Assembly: GCF_003724155.1 (NCBI RefSeq)
Contig: NZ_RJJQ01000001.1
Span: 186,001-250,000 of the forward strand
DNA length: 64,000 nucleotides
Direction: 5' to 3'
Source of the DNA: Flexivirga caeni
GTDB lineage: Bacteria; Actinomycetota; Actinomycetes; Actinomycetales; Dermatophilaceae
Position numbers and translations under genes: made by a program. The notes beneath the pieces are model-generated. The model did no database searches. It was not told the DNA's origin and saw only the letters and a list, made by a program, of their open reading frames with translations. Below, piece by piece: positions 44,294 through 52,676 of the stretch (position 1 is its first letter; each line of letters starts with the position of its first letter).

Positions 44294-45229
44294 TCAGGAC
44301 TTCTGCCGCCGCTCGGCGATGCGCAGCGCGAGCTGGAAACGCGTGGTGACGCCGTGCTCGGTCATCAGCCCGGCGATCCGGCGGCGGACCGTGCGCAACG
44401 AAACCCCCATCGCGCGCGCGATGGCCTCGTCGGTCAACCCCTGCTGCATCCAGTCGACGAGGGCGCCGGACGTGGTGTCCGGACGCGTCTCCGCGGGCGC
44501 CGCGGCCGCCCAGAGCCGGTCGAACAGCGCGATGAACGCGGCCACCACCATCGGGTCGCGCAGTACGACGTAGTCGCCACCCTGCTGACCCCACTCGGTC
44601 GAGCCGATGGCCACTTCTTCGCCGAAAACATAGAATTCCGAGGGCAGTTCGCCGACGACACGTTGCTGCTCACCGAGACTCGCCCACTCCGCGAGCGCAC
44701 CGGCATACTGCTGCAGCGCGTCCGGGAGGTAGAGGGTGCGCTGCTCGCGACCAGCACTCAGCTGCTGACGCACGGTGGGGAAATCACCGGCTGCGAGAGG
44801 CGCCCCCGGTTTGGCCCGCCGGATGACGCCGACGGTCGACGCCACCAGGTGCTCGTAGACCGAACCGAACACCGCCTGGTCCACGCGCTCCCGCAGCGGC
44901 TGGTCCGAAGCCTGTGACTCCTGACCTGCCCGGTGATCCGTCACGAACGCATCGATCGCGTCCCGCACCCGCGCGAGATCCTGCCGCCGGGTCGCCAGCC
45001 GTGCTTCCTCCGCGCTCACCACGCGCTCCAGCGCGGCCCGCGGGTGGTCCGCCACCACTTCACCGAGGCCGGTCACCCGCACCAGCCGCCGCGCCCGCAG
45101 TTGCTCGATCGCGTGCTCGGCCTCGTAATCGGTCCAGCCGAGCTGCGAGACATGAGTCGCCAGAGTCAGCCCCGGGGCGCGCAGCACGTGTCGGTACAAC
45201 TCCTCGCCCTGCGGCCCGACACCGAGCAC
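44294..45229 (-). CDS. Regulator with TrmB-like and LuxR-type HTH, probably of the dha operon
   Basis: A 311-residue regulator. The N-terminus is a winged helix (GPQGEELYRHVLRAPGLTLATHVSQLGWTDYEAEHAIEQLRARRLV), followed by a helical region and a phospholipase-D-like sensor-type domain, then a C-terminal LuxR HTH (MQQGLTDEAIARAMGVSLRTVRRRIAGLM). The GTG at 45229 is chosen for a GGAGGGAAGG Shine-Dalgarno; a GTG at 45247 is possible. Its position 66 bases before dhaK suggests control of that operon (inference). Same architecture as 30820-31836. Confidence 0.78.
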   Translation of the reverse strand: MLGVGPQGEELYRHVLRAPGLTLATHVSQLGWTDYEAEHAIEQLRARRLVRVTGLGEVVADHPRAALERVVSAEEARLATRRQDLARVRDAIDAFVTDHRAGQESQASDQPLRERVDQAVFGSVYEHLVASTVGVIRRAKPGAPLAAGDFPTVRQQLSAGREQRTLYLPDALQQYAGALAEWASLGEQQRVVGELPSEFYVFGEEVAIGSTEWGQQGGDYVVLRDPMVVAAFIALFDRLWAAAAPAETRPDTTSGALVDWMQQGLTDEAIARAMGVSLRTVRRRIAGLMTEHGVTTRFQLALRIAERRQKS

Positions 45230-45308
45230 ACCCAGCCTTCCCTCCACGCTCCTAGGGTATGGCGAGAGGCGTCTCAGGACGCGCCGGAAAGAAACTCGCG
45301 AGTAGCAC

Positions 45309-45357
45309 TTGACGCCGGGATCCGGCATCCAGCATTGTTACCTAACTCGATTTAGGT
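45309..45357 (+). promoter_or_regulatory. Promoter and LacI-type operator of the sugar-uptake operon
   Basis: A consensus-like -35 TTGACG (45309-45314) and a weak -10 near CATTGT (45333-45338) precede an inverted repeat ACCTAA-CTCGAT-TTAGGT (45340-45357) with a central CG, as in LacI-family operators. The binding protein is presumably the LacI regulator encoded at 50065-51120. Confidence 0.6.
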
Positions 45358-45374
45358 GATTTGGAGCACACTTC

Positions 45375-46811
45375 ATGACAGACATCACCAGACGCGTCGC
45401 CCTCGGCGCCGCAGGTGTCGGCACGCTCGCCGCGCTGACCGCCGGCTTCCCCCGGCTTTCCGGTCTCGACGTCCCGGGCAGGCACGGCAACGCACTGCGG
45501 ATCGCCCTGTTCGGCACGCAGCAGCAAGCCGCGCAACAGGACGCACTGATCAAGGCGTTCCAAGCCGAAAACCCGGACATCAAAGTGGTGATGATCCCCA
45601 TCCAGGCGTCTGACTGGGGCGGGTTCTTCGCCAAAGTGCTGACCATGGTCGCGGCAGGAACCCCACCCGACGTCGTCAACGTCGCCACCGAGGGCGCCCA
45701 GTTGTTCGCCGCCAAGCTGGCCGAACCGCTGGACGACTACATCCGCCGGCCGGCGGAGCGTGCCGCGATGCAGGATTACTTCTCGGACGTGCATCCCAGC
45801 CTGATCGAATCCTTCATGTACAAGGGCTCGCTCTACCAGCTACCGGCCAACTTCAACGCGGCGAACATCTTCCTGAGCAACACCGCGCTGCACAAGGCGG
45901 GTTACGACTACCCACCGGACGACTGGACCAAGGACGACTTCGTCACCATGCTCCGGGCGATCAAGAAGACCAACCCTGGAGCAGTCCCGTTCTACTGGGC
46001 CAACCGCATGTGGGGCGGCGTCACGCCGTGGCTCTACATCAACAACACCTCGATCCTGCGGGAGACCAAGTCGCCCGCAGGCGCTGCCGCCGACTGGCTC
46101 TGGAACGGCTTCTACAAGGGCGTTCCTGCGGCGCAAGGCCGCAGTGGAGGCCCGCTCTGGCTGGAGGCACAGGCCACCATCCCATCCGTGGAAGAGACGT
46201 TCGAGCTGCTGCGCGAGATGGTCAAGGACGGACTGTCCAGCAGCCCCGCCTCCGGTGGCGGCGGGGCGCTCGTGCCGCAGTTCGCCAGCGGCCGGGTGGC
46301 CACCACCACGGCGGGCGGCTACTGGGTGGACGGGCTCGCTCAGGCCGGCGTGAAGAACGACCAGTATGACGTGCAGTTCATGCCCAAGTGGAAGTCGCAG
46401 TCACACCAGTTCGGAGCTTCTGGCTGGTCGATGATGCGGTCTTCTTCCCGGAAGGAACAGGCCTGGGCCTGGCTGAAGTTCATCTCCAGCCGCAAGGGCA
46501 TGTACCTGTCCGCACCGAAGCCCACCACCACGCCCTGCCGTCGCTCGCTATGTGCGGGGAGTGTGGAGATTGACGGCGTGACTCACCCGTTCTACTCGGC
46601 GGAGGGTCCCAAGCACTGGAAGGTCTTCTACGAGACCCTGGACCGCTTCCCAGGCACTGGGCCGTTCACTGCACCTCCCAGCGAGCCGGCTATCGAGCTC
46701 GCCCTCGACAAGAACACCATCAATGCCGTCGGCGGCAGCGCGAGTCAGATGCGATCCGCGTTGCGCTCACTGCAAGGTGACCTCACCCGCGCATTGGAGA
46801 CCAGGGCATGA
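45375..46811 (+). CDS. Sugar ABC transporter substrate-binding protein
   Basis: A 478-residue CUT1-type binding protein. It begins with a twin-arginine signal (TRRVALGAAGVGTLAALTAGF) but no lipobox cysteine is seen, so how it stays at the membrane is unclear. RIALFGTQQQAAQQDALIKAFQAENPDIKV and AGTPPDVVNV are the usual start, with GSLYQLPANFNAANIFLSN and EQAWAWLKFISSRKGM later. The following permeases and GH32 enzyme suggest fructo-oligosaccharide or sucrose uptake. Confidence 0.88.
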   Translation: MTDITRRVALGAAGVGTLAALTAGFPRLSGLDVPGRHGNALRIALFGTQQQAAQQDALIKAFQAENPDIKVVMIPIQASDWGGFFAKVLTMVAAGTPPDVVNVATEGAQLFAAKLAEPLDDYIRRPAERAAMQDYFSDVHPSLIESFMYKGSLYQLPANFNAANIFLSNTALHKAGYDYPPDDWTKDDFVTMLRAIKKTNPGAVPFYWANRMWGGVTPWLYINNTSILRETKSPAGAAADWLWNGFYKGVPAAQGRSGGPLWLEAQATIPSVEETFELLREMVKDGLSSSPASGGGGALVPQFASGRVATTTAGGYWVDGLAQAGVKNDQYDVQFMPKWKSQSHQFGASGWSMMRSSSRKEQAWAWLKFISSRKGMYLSAPKPTTTPCRRSLCAGSVEIDGVTHPFYSAEGPKHWKVFYETLDRFPGTGPFTAPPSEPAIELALDKNTINAVGGSASQMRSALRSLQGDLTRALETRA

Positions 46812-47761
46812 CCGACATCACTGCGACCACACCGGCCCGGGCGGTACCGGACAACACGGCCCCACAGGAAGATGCCGCAACGATCCTGCGGCGCAAGGAA
46901 AAGCGGATGGCTGCCGTCTTCCTGGCGCCCACCGTGATCGGCCTCGGCCTGTTCGTGGTCGTCCCGATCATCGCTTCAGTAGTGCTGGCGTTCTTCCGCT
47001 GGGATGTGATCACCAGCCCGAAGTGGGCCGGCCTGGACAACTTCCACTCCCTGTTCAGCGACCCGACTCTGCGGTCCGCATTCGCCAACACGATCTTCTT
47101 CGTGGTGACCACGGTGATCCTGCAGCTCGCTGTCGCACTCGGCCTGGCCGTGCTCGTGCAGGGGATCATGCCCCGGTGGCTGCAGTCGACGCTGCGGTCG
47201 GTCTTCTTCTTCCCGATCATCCTGTCCGCGGCCTCTGTGTCGATCATCATGTCCTACCTGTTCAACCAGCAGTTCGGACTCGTGAACACCTACCTCAACG
47301 ACCTCGGGCTCGGCAGCATCCCGTGGTTCACGAACGGCTTCAGTGCCCAGGTGATGATCATCCTGATCTACGTCTGGCAGAACTTCGGGTTCACCTTCCT
47401 GCTCTTCCTCGGCGGGCTGGCGAGCATCCCGCGGGACGTCTATGAGGCGTCCTCGATCGACGGCGCCACCGGCTGGCGGCAGTTCCGTCACATCACGCTG
47501 CCGCTGCTGTCGCCGACCACCCTGGTGGCATCGGTCATGGCGATCATCTCGGCGCTGCAGATCTTCGACCAGCCCTACGTCATCACTCAGGGCGGCCCGG
47601 GCAACTCCACCGAGACCGTGGTCATGGTGATCTACCAGGACGCCTTCGGTCAGTTGCAGTTCGGCACGGCCTCAGCGATCGGGGTGCTGCTGACGATCGT
47701 GATCATGCTGGTCACCGCGCTGCAGTTCCGTCTCTCCCGTCGCTTCGTCTACTACAGCTAG
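46808..47761 (+). CDS. Sugar ABC transporter permease (MalF-type)
   Basis: A 317-residue inner-membrane permease with six membrane segments and the EAA loop EASSIDGATGWRQFRHITLPLLSPT. Overlaps the binding protein gene by ATGA. Pairs with the next permease. No ATP-binding subunit is encoded nearby, so a shared MsiK-type ATPase is likely (known for actinobacterial CUT1 systems). Confidence 0.92.
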   Translation: MTDITATTPARAVPDNTAPQEDAATILRRKEKRMAAVFLAPTVIGLGLFVVVPIIASVVLAFFRWDVITSPKWAGLDNFHSLFSDPTLRSAFANTIFFVVTTVILQLAVALGLAVLVQGIMPRWLQSTLRSVFFFPIILSAASVSIIMSYLFNQQFGLVNTYLNDLGLGSIPWFTNGFSAQVMIILIYVWQNFGFTFLLFLGGLASIPRDVYEASSIDGATGWRQFRHITLPLLSPTTLVASVMAIISALQIFDQPYVITQGGPGNSTETVVMVIYQDAFGQLQFGTASAIGVLLTIVIMLVTALQFRLSRRFVYYS

Positions 47762-47770
47762 GAATCCGTC

Positions 47771-48634
47771 ATGGCAACGATCACCGCGGACCAGCCGTCC
47801 GCAACCAAGAACCGCAGACCGTTCCGCTGGGCCAACGCGCCGAAGACCGTCGTCATCGTCGTGGCACTGATCCTGTGCCTCGGCCCGATGCTATGGACGC
47901 TGCTGACCTCGATGCGCCCGGCCAACCAGGCGCTCGGTGGAGCACCGATCAGCTTCAGCCATCTGTCCTTCGACTCCTTCCAGCAGGCGTTCAAGCAGGT
48001 CGACATGTGGCTGCTGATCCTCAACAGCGTGCTGGTCACCGGCCTGGTGACCATCTGCCAGATGCTCACCGCGGGTCTGTCGGGATATGTCTTCGCCCGC
48101 ATCCCCTTCCGCGGCCGGGGAGTGCTGTTCTCGGTCATCCTGGCCACCATGATGGTGCCGATGCAGGTGACAATCATCCCCATCTTCATGATCATCCGTG
48201 GCATGCAGCTTTCGGACACCCTGTGGGCGCTGATCATCCCGGCGATCCCGACCGCCTTCGGCACGTTCATGATGCGGCAGTACTTCATGACGCTGCCGCC
48301 GGAGCTGGCCGAGGCTGCCGCCATCGACGGGGCCGGGCCCTGGCGGACCTTCCGGTCCATCTACGCACCGCTCGCGGCACCCGGGCTGGCCATCGTGGGC
48401 ATCCTGGCCTTCAACGGCACCTGGAACGACTTCTTCCGGCCACTGATCATGGAGATGTCGTCGAAGAACTACACACTGCCGCTCGGCCTGGTTTCCCTCC
48501 AGGGCAATATGGGCAGTGGCAGCGTCGCGGTGGTGCTCGCCGGTGTGGTCATCTCGGTGATCCCCGCAATCCTGGTCTTCGTCTTCGGCCAGCGCGCGCT
48601 GCGCGAAGGCCTGACGACCGGCAGCTTCCGCTGA
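47771..48634 (+). CDS. Sugar ABC transporter permease (MalG-type)
   Basis: A 287-residue permease with six membrane segments and the EAA loop EAAAIDGAGPWRTFRSIYAPLAAPG. It follows the first permease by nine bases and completes the membrane channel. The stretch holding both permease genes is nearly free of the GTATGNC heptamer that is common elsewhere. Confidence 0.92.
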   Translation: MATITADQPSATKNRRPFRWANAPKTVVIVVALILCLGPMLWTLLTSMRPANQALGGAPISFSHLSFDSFQQAFKQVDMWLLILNSVLVTGLVTICQMLTAGLSGYVFARIPFRGRGVLFSVILATMMVPMQVTIIPIFMIIRGMQLSDTLWALIIPAIPTAFGTFMMRQYFMTLPPELAEAAAIDGAGPWRTFRSIYAPLAAPGLAIVGILAFNGTWNDFFRPLIMEMSSKNYTLPLGLVSLQGNMGSGSVAVVLAGVVISVIPAILVFVFGQRALREGLTTGSFR

Positions 48635-48754
48635 TCAGATCCACCACCGTCACTGGGCGGGATGCGGTGCTGCGCCTGCGCACACCGCGTCCCGCCCGAT
48701 GGCGTCCGCGTTCCCGCACGATGTCAGCAACACCCGAATAGACGGATAGGTCAT

Positions 48755-50041
48755 ATGTCTGAGAACACCTTGCCCCGCATGCACATTCAGCCGGAGTTCG
48801 GCTGGCTGAACGACCCGAACGGGATGGTCCATCACCGTGGCGAATGGCACGTGTTCTACCAGTTCAATCCGAATGCGCCGGTGCACGAAACGATCCACTG
48901 GGGTCACGCGAGCAGCCCGGACCTGGTGCGCTGGAAGCAGCACCCCGTCGCCTTCGGTCCGACGCCGGGCGGGCCGGACTCGGCCGGTTGCTGGAGCGGC
49001 GTCTTCTTTCCCTGGCTCGAGCGCCCCGCAGTCGCCTACTCCGGAGTGACCGCCCGCACCGCACCCAGCACTATCTGTGTGCGCGAGGCACTGGACGACG
49101 ACTTGGAGCAGTGGAGCGAGCCGTATGTCGTCGCCGGCACCCCGCCCGAGATCGCCGCGATGCGGGACCCGTTCTGTTTCGACTGGCATGGGCGCCACCT
49201 GGCGATCGTCGGTGCCCAGCTGGATGAGGTCACCCCCGCCGTCCTCCTGTATGACGTGGGCGATCCGCGCGCCTGGCACTACCTCGGGGTGTGGCTGCAG
49301 CGGGGCGACACCGACCTGGAGCAGCCGTACGCCGACATGTGGGAGTGCCCGCAGCTGATCGTGGACGGCGACCGCGCGGCACTGGTCGTCTCGGGGCTGA
49401 GCCAGAGCGGTCCGGGCCCCGTCTTCGCCTTCGTCGGCGACCTGACCGACGACGCGGGCCTACCGTCCTTCCGGCCGGACGCCGTGCAGCTGGTCGACGA
49501 GAGCACGAGCTTCTATGCGCCCCAAGTGGCCACGTCGAGCGACGGCGATCTCATGTTCGGGTGGGTCACCCAGTGGGACGCCGCCGCCGCTGCCGCCACC
49601 GGTGTCTGCGGCTGCCTGACGCTGCCGCGGCGGGTCAGCGTGCACGGCGACCGGCTCTACTCCGTCGTCGACTCGGGCCTGCAGGCGTACGCCGACTCCG
49701 CCCCGCGCACCATCGTCCAGCTGGAGCACGGCGGTTCGACCGGCCTGCCGCGCTGCGCGCGCACCCAGGGAACCGCCGACCGCATCAAGCTCCACGGAGC
49801 CGCGTCGGAGGTCGAGATCGATTGTCCGGGAGGCATTTTCGAGGTCTGGACCGATGGAGAGGTCGCTGAGGTCTTTCCCGCTGAGTCGGTTCCGCGCACC
49901 CTGCGGCAGACCGGCACGGAAAGTTGGCTGCTGGTTGCGGTCGGGCCTCTCTCCGTGGAGATCGCCGAACTCGCACCTCCCGGAGACGCGACGCCGCTGC
50001 AGGAGACGTACGCGGACCACTCCGAGGCATCCTCCGCCTGA
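48755..50041 (+). CDS. Glycoside hydrolase family 32 (beta-fructofuranosidase)
   Basis: A 428-residue intracellular enzyme hydrolysing terminal beta-fructose from sucrose, inulin-type oligomers or levan. The three GH32 acidic residues are visible: Asp20 in WLNDPNG, Asp138 in MRDPF and Glu197 in WECPQ. No signal peptide, so it acts on imported sugars. The C-terminal 130 residues form the beta-sandwich module, ending in an Ala/Ser-rich tail. Fourth gene of the uptake operon. Confidence 0.93.
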   Translation: MSENTLPRMHIQPEFGWLNDPNGMVHHRGEWHVFYQFNPNAPVHETIHWGHASSPDLVRWKQHPVAFGPTPGGPDSAGCWSGVFFPWLERPAVAYSGVTARTAPSTICVREALDDDLEQWSEPYVVAGTPPEIAAMRDPFCFDWHGRHLAIVGAQLDEVTPAVLLYDVGDPRAWHYLGVWLQRGDTDLEQPYADMWECPQLIVDGDRAALVVSGLSQSGPGPVFAFVGDLTDDAGLPSFRPDAVQLVDESTSFYAPQVATSSDGDLMFGWVTQWDAAAAAATGVCGCLTLPRRVSVHGDRLYSVVDSGLQAYADSAPRTIVQLEHGGSTGLPRCARTQGTADRIKLHGAASEVEIDCPGGIFEVWTDGEVAEVFPAESVPRTLRQTGTESWLLVAVGPLSVEIAELAPPGDATPLQETYADHSEASSA

Positions 50042-50055
50042 CCGAACCGGCTACC

Positions 50056-50082
50056 GGCCCGGCTTCACACGGGAGCCGGGCC
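50056..50082. terminator. Probable bidirectional terminator between GH32 and lacI-type gene
   Basis: A perfect 9-bp stem GGCCCGGCT/AGCCGGGCC with a 9-base loop lies between convergent genes and overlaps the last codons of the repressor gene. No T-run follows, so a factor-assisted stop is possible. Confidence 0.45.
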
Positions 50083-51120
50083 GACGGATTCCCGTCGTAC
50101 CAGGACCGATTCGAGCAGCCGGCGGCGCGGTGCCCGATCGGTGGGGTCCTCGTCCTGCGTCCTGGCTGCGAGCTGGGCGATCAACGTCTCCATGGCACAG
50201 ATGCCCATCGAGCGGTGCGGCAGCGCGAACGTCGTCAGTGCCGGGACGAGGTTGCCGGCCAGCTCCTCCTGGTCGTCGAAACCGAGAATGGACAGCTCGG
50301 CGGGCACCCGCAGCCCGAGCCGGGTTGCGGCGAGCAAGGCACCCGCCGCCACGCGGTCGTTCACACAGAACAATGCCGTCGGGCGAGTCGCGCGGCTGAC
50401 GTCCAGCACCGGGATCGCGGCGTCATACCCAGCGTCGATCGTCCATTCGCCGGGAAGCACGCGCACCGCGGGGCGTTGCCCGGACGCTGCCAGGCGTTCC
50501 ACGAACGCCGTCTGCCGCATCCGTCCGGCAATCGCGCGGCCTCCGGAGATCATCGCGATGCGCCGATGGCCCAGCGAGACGAGAAGCTCGGCGGCGGCCG
50601 CGCCGGCGGAGTCCTCGTCCGGGATCAACGACGCCAGCCGGTCATCGGCGGTGAAGCAGTTGGCCAGCACTGTCGGCAGGCCGGCGTCCGGCACGTCGCT
50701 GACCTCGCGCAAGGTCATCGAGGCATAGATCAGCCCGTCCACCCGGCGCCTGCGGAACTCCCGCGCAGCACGCCGCTCCGCCTCAGGCTGCCCGTTGCTG
50801 TCGAACACCGCAGCCAGATAGCCCTGCTGCAGGGCGAGTTCGGTGGCGCCCGAGATCAGCTGCCCCGCAAAGGGACTGGACGCGATCGCGTCGGTGATGA
50901 CACCGATCAGGTGGGTGCGCTGCGTCCGCAGACTTTGCGCCACCGGGTGTGGCCGGTAATCGAGTTCGGCCGCTGCCTTCAGGATGCGCTCACGGGTCGC
51001 CTCCGAGACGTTCCCCTGTGCCTTGTTGTTGAGGACGAAGGACACCGCCGTGCGCGAACTGCCGGCCAGGTCGGCCACGTCCTGCGCGGTCGCCGGCTTC
51101 GCCCGGTGTTGCGATGCCAT
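50065..51120 (-). CDS. LacI-family transcriptional repressor
   Basis: A 351-residue regulator. ATAQDVADLAGSSRTAVSFVLNNKAQGNVSEATRERILKAAAELDYRPHPVAQSLR is the DNA-binding HTH and hinge helix, followed by a periplasmic-binding-protein-like sensor (LIGVITDAIASSPFAGQLISG...LGHRRIAMISG...ILGFDDQEELAGNLVPALTTF). Position and the CG-centred palindrome at 45340-45357 suggest it represses the sugar-uptake/GH32 operon until fructoside inducer binds. Confidence 0.92.
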   Translation of the reverse strand: MASQHRAKPATAQDVADLAGSSRTAVSFVLNNKAQGNVSEATRERILKAAAELDYRPHPVAQSLRTQRTHLIGVITDAIASSPFAGQLISGATELALQQGYLAAVFDSNGQPEAERRAAREFRRRRVDGLIYASMTLREVSDVPDAGLPTVLANCFTADDRLASLIPDEDSAGAAAAELLVSLGHRRIAMISGGRAIAGRMRQTAFVERLAASGQRPAVRVLPGEWTIDAGYDAAIPVLDVSRATRPTALFCVNDRVAAGALLAATRLGLRVPAELSILGFDDQEELAGNLVPALTTFALPHRSMGICAMETLIAQLAARTQDEDPTDRAPRRRLLESVLVRRESVGPAPV

Positions 51121-51129
51121 GGCGCGGCC

Positions 51130-51534
51130 CTACAACCCCAGCTCCCGGGCTGCCGCCGCCGAGGAGTCACGCAGGAAGTCGGCGCAGCGCCGCTGTTCGT
51201 CGGTCTCGCCGATCACCCCGGCAGCTTTCGACAGGGCGGCCAGCGCGCGCAGGAAGCCGCGGTTCGGCTCGTGCTCCCACGGCACCGGGCCCTGACCACG
51301 CCAGCCGGCGCGACGCAGCGCGTCGAGCCCGCGGTGGTAGCCGGTGCGGGCGAACGCGTAACTCTCGATCACATCGCCGTCCGCGAGCGCGTCCTCGGCG
51401 AGCGTCGCCCACGCCAGCGACGAGCCCGGGTAGGAGCGCGCGACGTCACGCGGGTCGACTCCCTGGTCGAGCGGCGAACTCGCGGGATCCACAGGCAGTT
51501 TCGTCTCGGGTATGCCGAGGAGGTTGTCGGTCAT
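51130..51534 (-). CDS. DUF3151 family protein
   Basis: A 134-residue actinobacterial protein (MTDNLLGIPETKLPVD, YPGSSLAWATLAEDALADGDVIESYAFARTGYHRGLDALRRAGWRGQGPVPWEHEPNRGFLRAL). Its start overlaps the fba stop (ATGA), a conserved arrangement in relatives. Function unknown; tight coupling suggests a link with aldolase or glycolysis. Confidence 0.88.
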   Translation of the reverse strand: MTDNLLGIPETKLPVDPASSPLDQGVDPRDVARSYPGSSLAWATLAEDALADGDVIESYAFARTGYHRGLDALRRAGWRGQGPVPWEHEPNRGFLRALAALSKAAGVIGETDEQRRCADFLRDSSAAAARELGL

Positions 51535-52556
51535 TCGTGTGTGCCCGCCGAGCCGAGGTTCTGGCACGCCTCGATCACACGGGCCGACATACCGGCTTCG
51601 CCCGCCTTGCCCCACGCCCGCGGATCGTACTGCTTCTTGTCGCCGACCTCACCGTCGATCTTCAGCACGCCCTCGTAGTTGCCGAGCATCCAGCCCGCGA
51701 TCGGGCGAGTGAAGGCGTACTGCGTGTCGGTGTCGACATTCATCTTGACCACGCCGTAGGAGACGGCCTCGGCGATGTCCTTCGGGTCCGAGCCCGAGCC
51801 GCCGTGGAAGACCAGGTGGAAGGGCTTCTCGTCGGCGGTGTGGAACTCCTCGTGCACCGCGGCCTGTGCCTTCTGCAGAACTTCGGGACGCAGTTTGACG
51901 TTGCCCGGCTTGTAGACGCCGTGCACGTTGCCGAAGGTGAGGGCAGTCATGTAGTAGCCCTGCTCGCCGGTGCCCAAAGCCCGCGCGGTCGCGATCGCGT
52001 CCTCGGGCGTGGAGTAGAGCTTGTCGTCCATCTTCCCTTCGACACCGTCCTCCTCACCGCCGACAACACCGACCTCGATCTCCAGGATGATGTGCGCCGC
52101 CTTGCACTGAGCGAGCAATTCTTCTGCGATCTGGAGGTTTTCGTGCAGCTCGACCGCCGAGCCGTCCCACATGTGCGACTGGAAGTAGGGCAGGCCGCCT
52201 TGCTGCACGCGCTCGGTCGACGCAGCCAGCAGCGGACGCACGAAGGTGTCCAGCTTGTCCTTCGGGCAGTGGTCGGTGTGCAGGGCGATGTTGACGTCAT
52301 ACGCCTTGGCAACCTCGTGCGCGAAGGCGCTCATCGCGAGCGCGCCGGTGACCATGTTCTTGACGCCCTGCCCGGAGAAATACTCCGCGCCACCGGTCGA
52401 GACCTGGATGATCCCATCGCTGCCTGCGTCCGCGAAACCCTTGATCGCGGCATTGAGGGTCTGGCTGCTGGACACGTTGATGGCCGGGTACGCGAAGCCC
52501 CCCTTCTTGGCGCGGTCGAGCATCTCGGCGTACTTCTCCGGGGTGGCGATCGGCAT
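51531..52556 (-). CDS. fba: Fructose-bisphosphate aldolase, class II
   Basis: A 341-residue Zn-dependent aldolase splitting fructose-1,6-bisphosphate to GAP and DHAP. ALHTDHCPKD has the zinc-binding His and catalytic Asp, LEIEVGVVGGEEDG the second metal region, FGNVHG and LVFHGGSGS the other ligands, and VVKMNVDTDTQYAFTRP the substrate loop. ATG 52556 is preceded by GGAGGG. The DHAP made by the dha operon feeds this step. Confidence 0.96.
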   Translation of the reverse strand: MPIATPEKYAEMLDRAKKGGFAYPAINVSSSQTLNAAIKGFADAGSDGIIQVSTGGAEYFSGQGVKNMVTGALAMSAFAHEVAKAYDVNIALHTDHCPKDKLDTFVRPLLAASTERVQQGGLPYFQSHMWDGSAVELHENLQIAEELLAQCKAAHIILEIEVGVVGGEEDGVEGKMDDKLYSTPEDAIATARALGTGEQGYYMTALTFGNVHGVYKPGNVKLRPEVLQKAQAAVHEEFHTADEKPFHLVFHGGSGSDPKDIAEAVSYGVVKMNVDTDTQYAFTRPIAGWMLGNYEGVLKIDGEVGDKKQYDPRAWGKAGEAGMSARVIEACQNLGSAGTHE

Positions 52557-52619
52557 GGGGCCCTCCTGCAAGCGTCGGCTGCGAACTGTGCGTGCCTACA
52601 TCCAACCACTGCCCGGCGC

Positions 52620-52665
52620 TGGTCGAGTGCCCGGAGGAGCGAACGCGGGGAGGGTATATCGAGGC
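52620..52665. repeat. REP-like palindromic element, intergenic copy
   Basis: TGGTCGAGTGCCCGGAGGAG through ATATCGAGGCC closely matches the element inside purL (25920-25965), with a few substitutions and one-base indels and a decayed right end. It lies between fba and the sigma-factor operon. Confidence 0.7.
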
Positions 52666-52676
52666 CTCGCTCGTTG

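Noticed and set aside
46500-46570. Compensated frameshift in the sugar-binding protein (odd Thr/Pro/Cys/Arg stretch)
   Set aside because: Both flanks stay in the same frame and no alternative frame reads better; a local divergent loop is enough.
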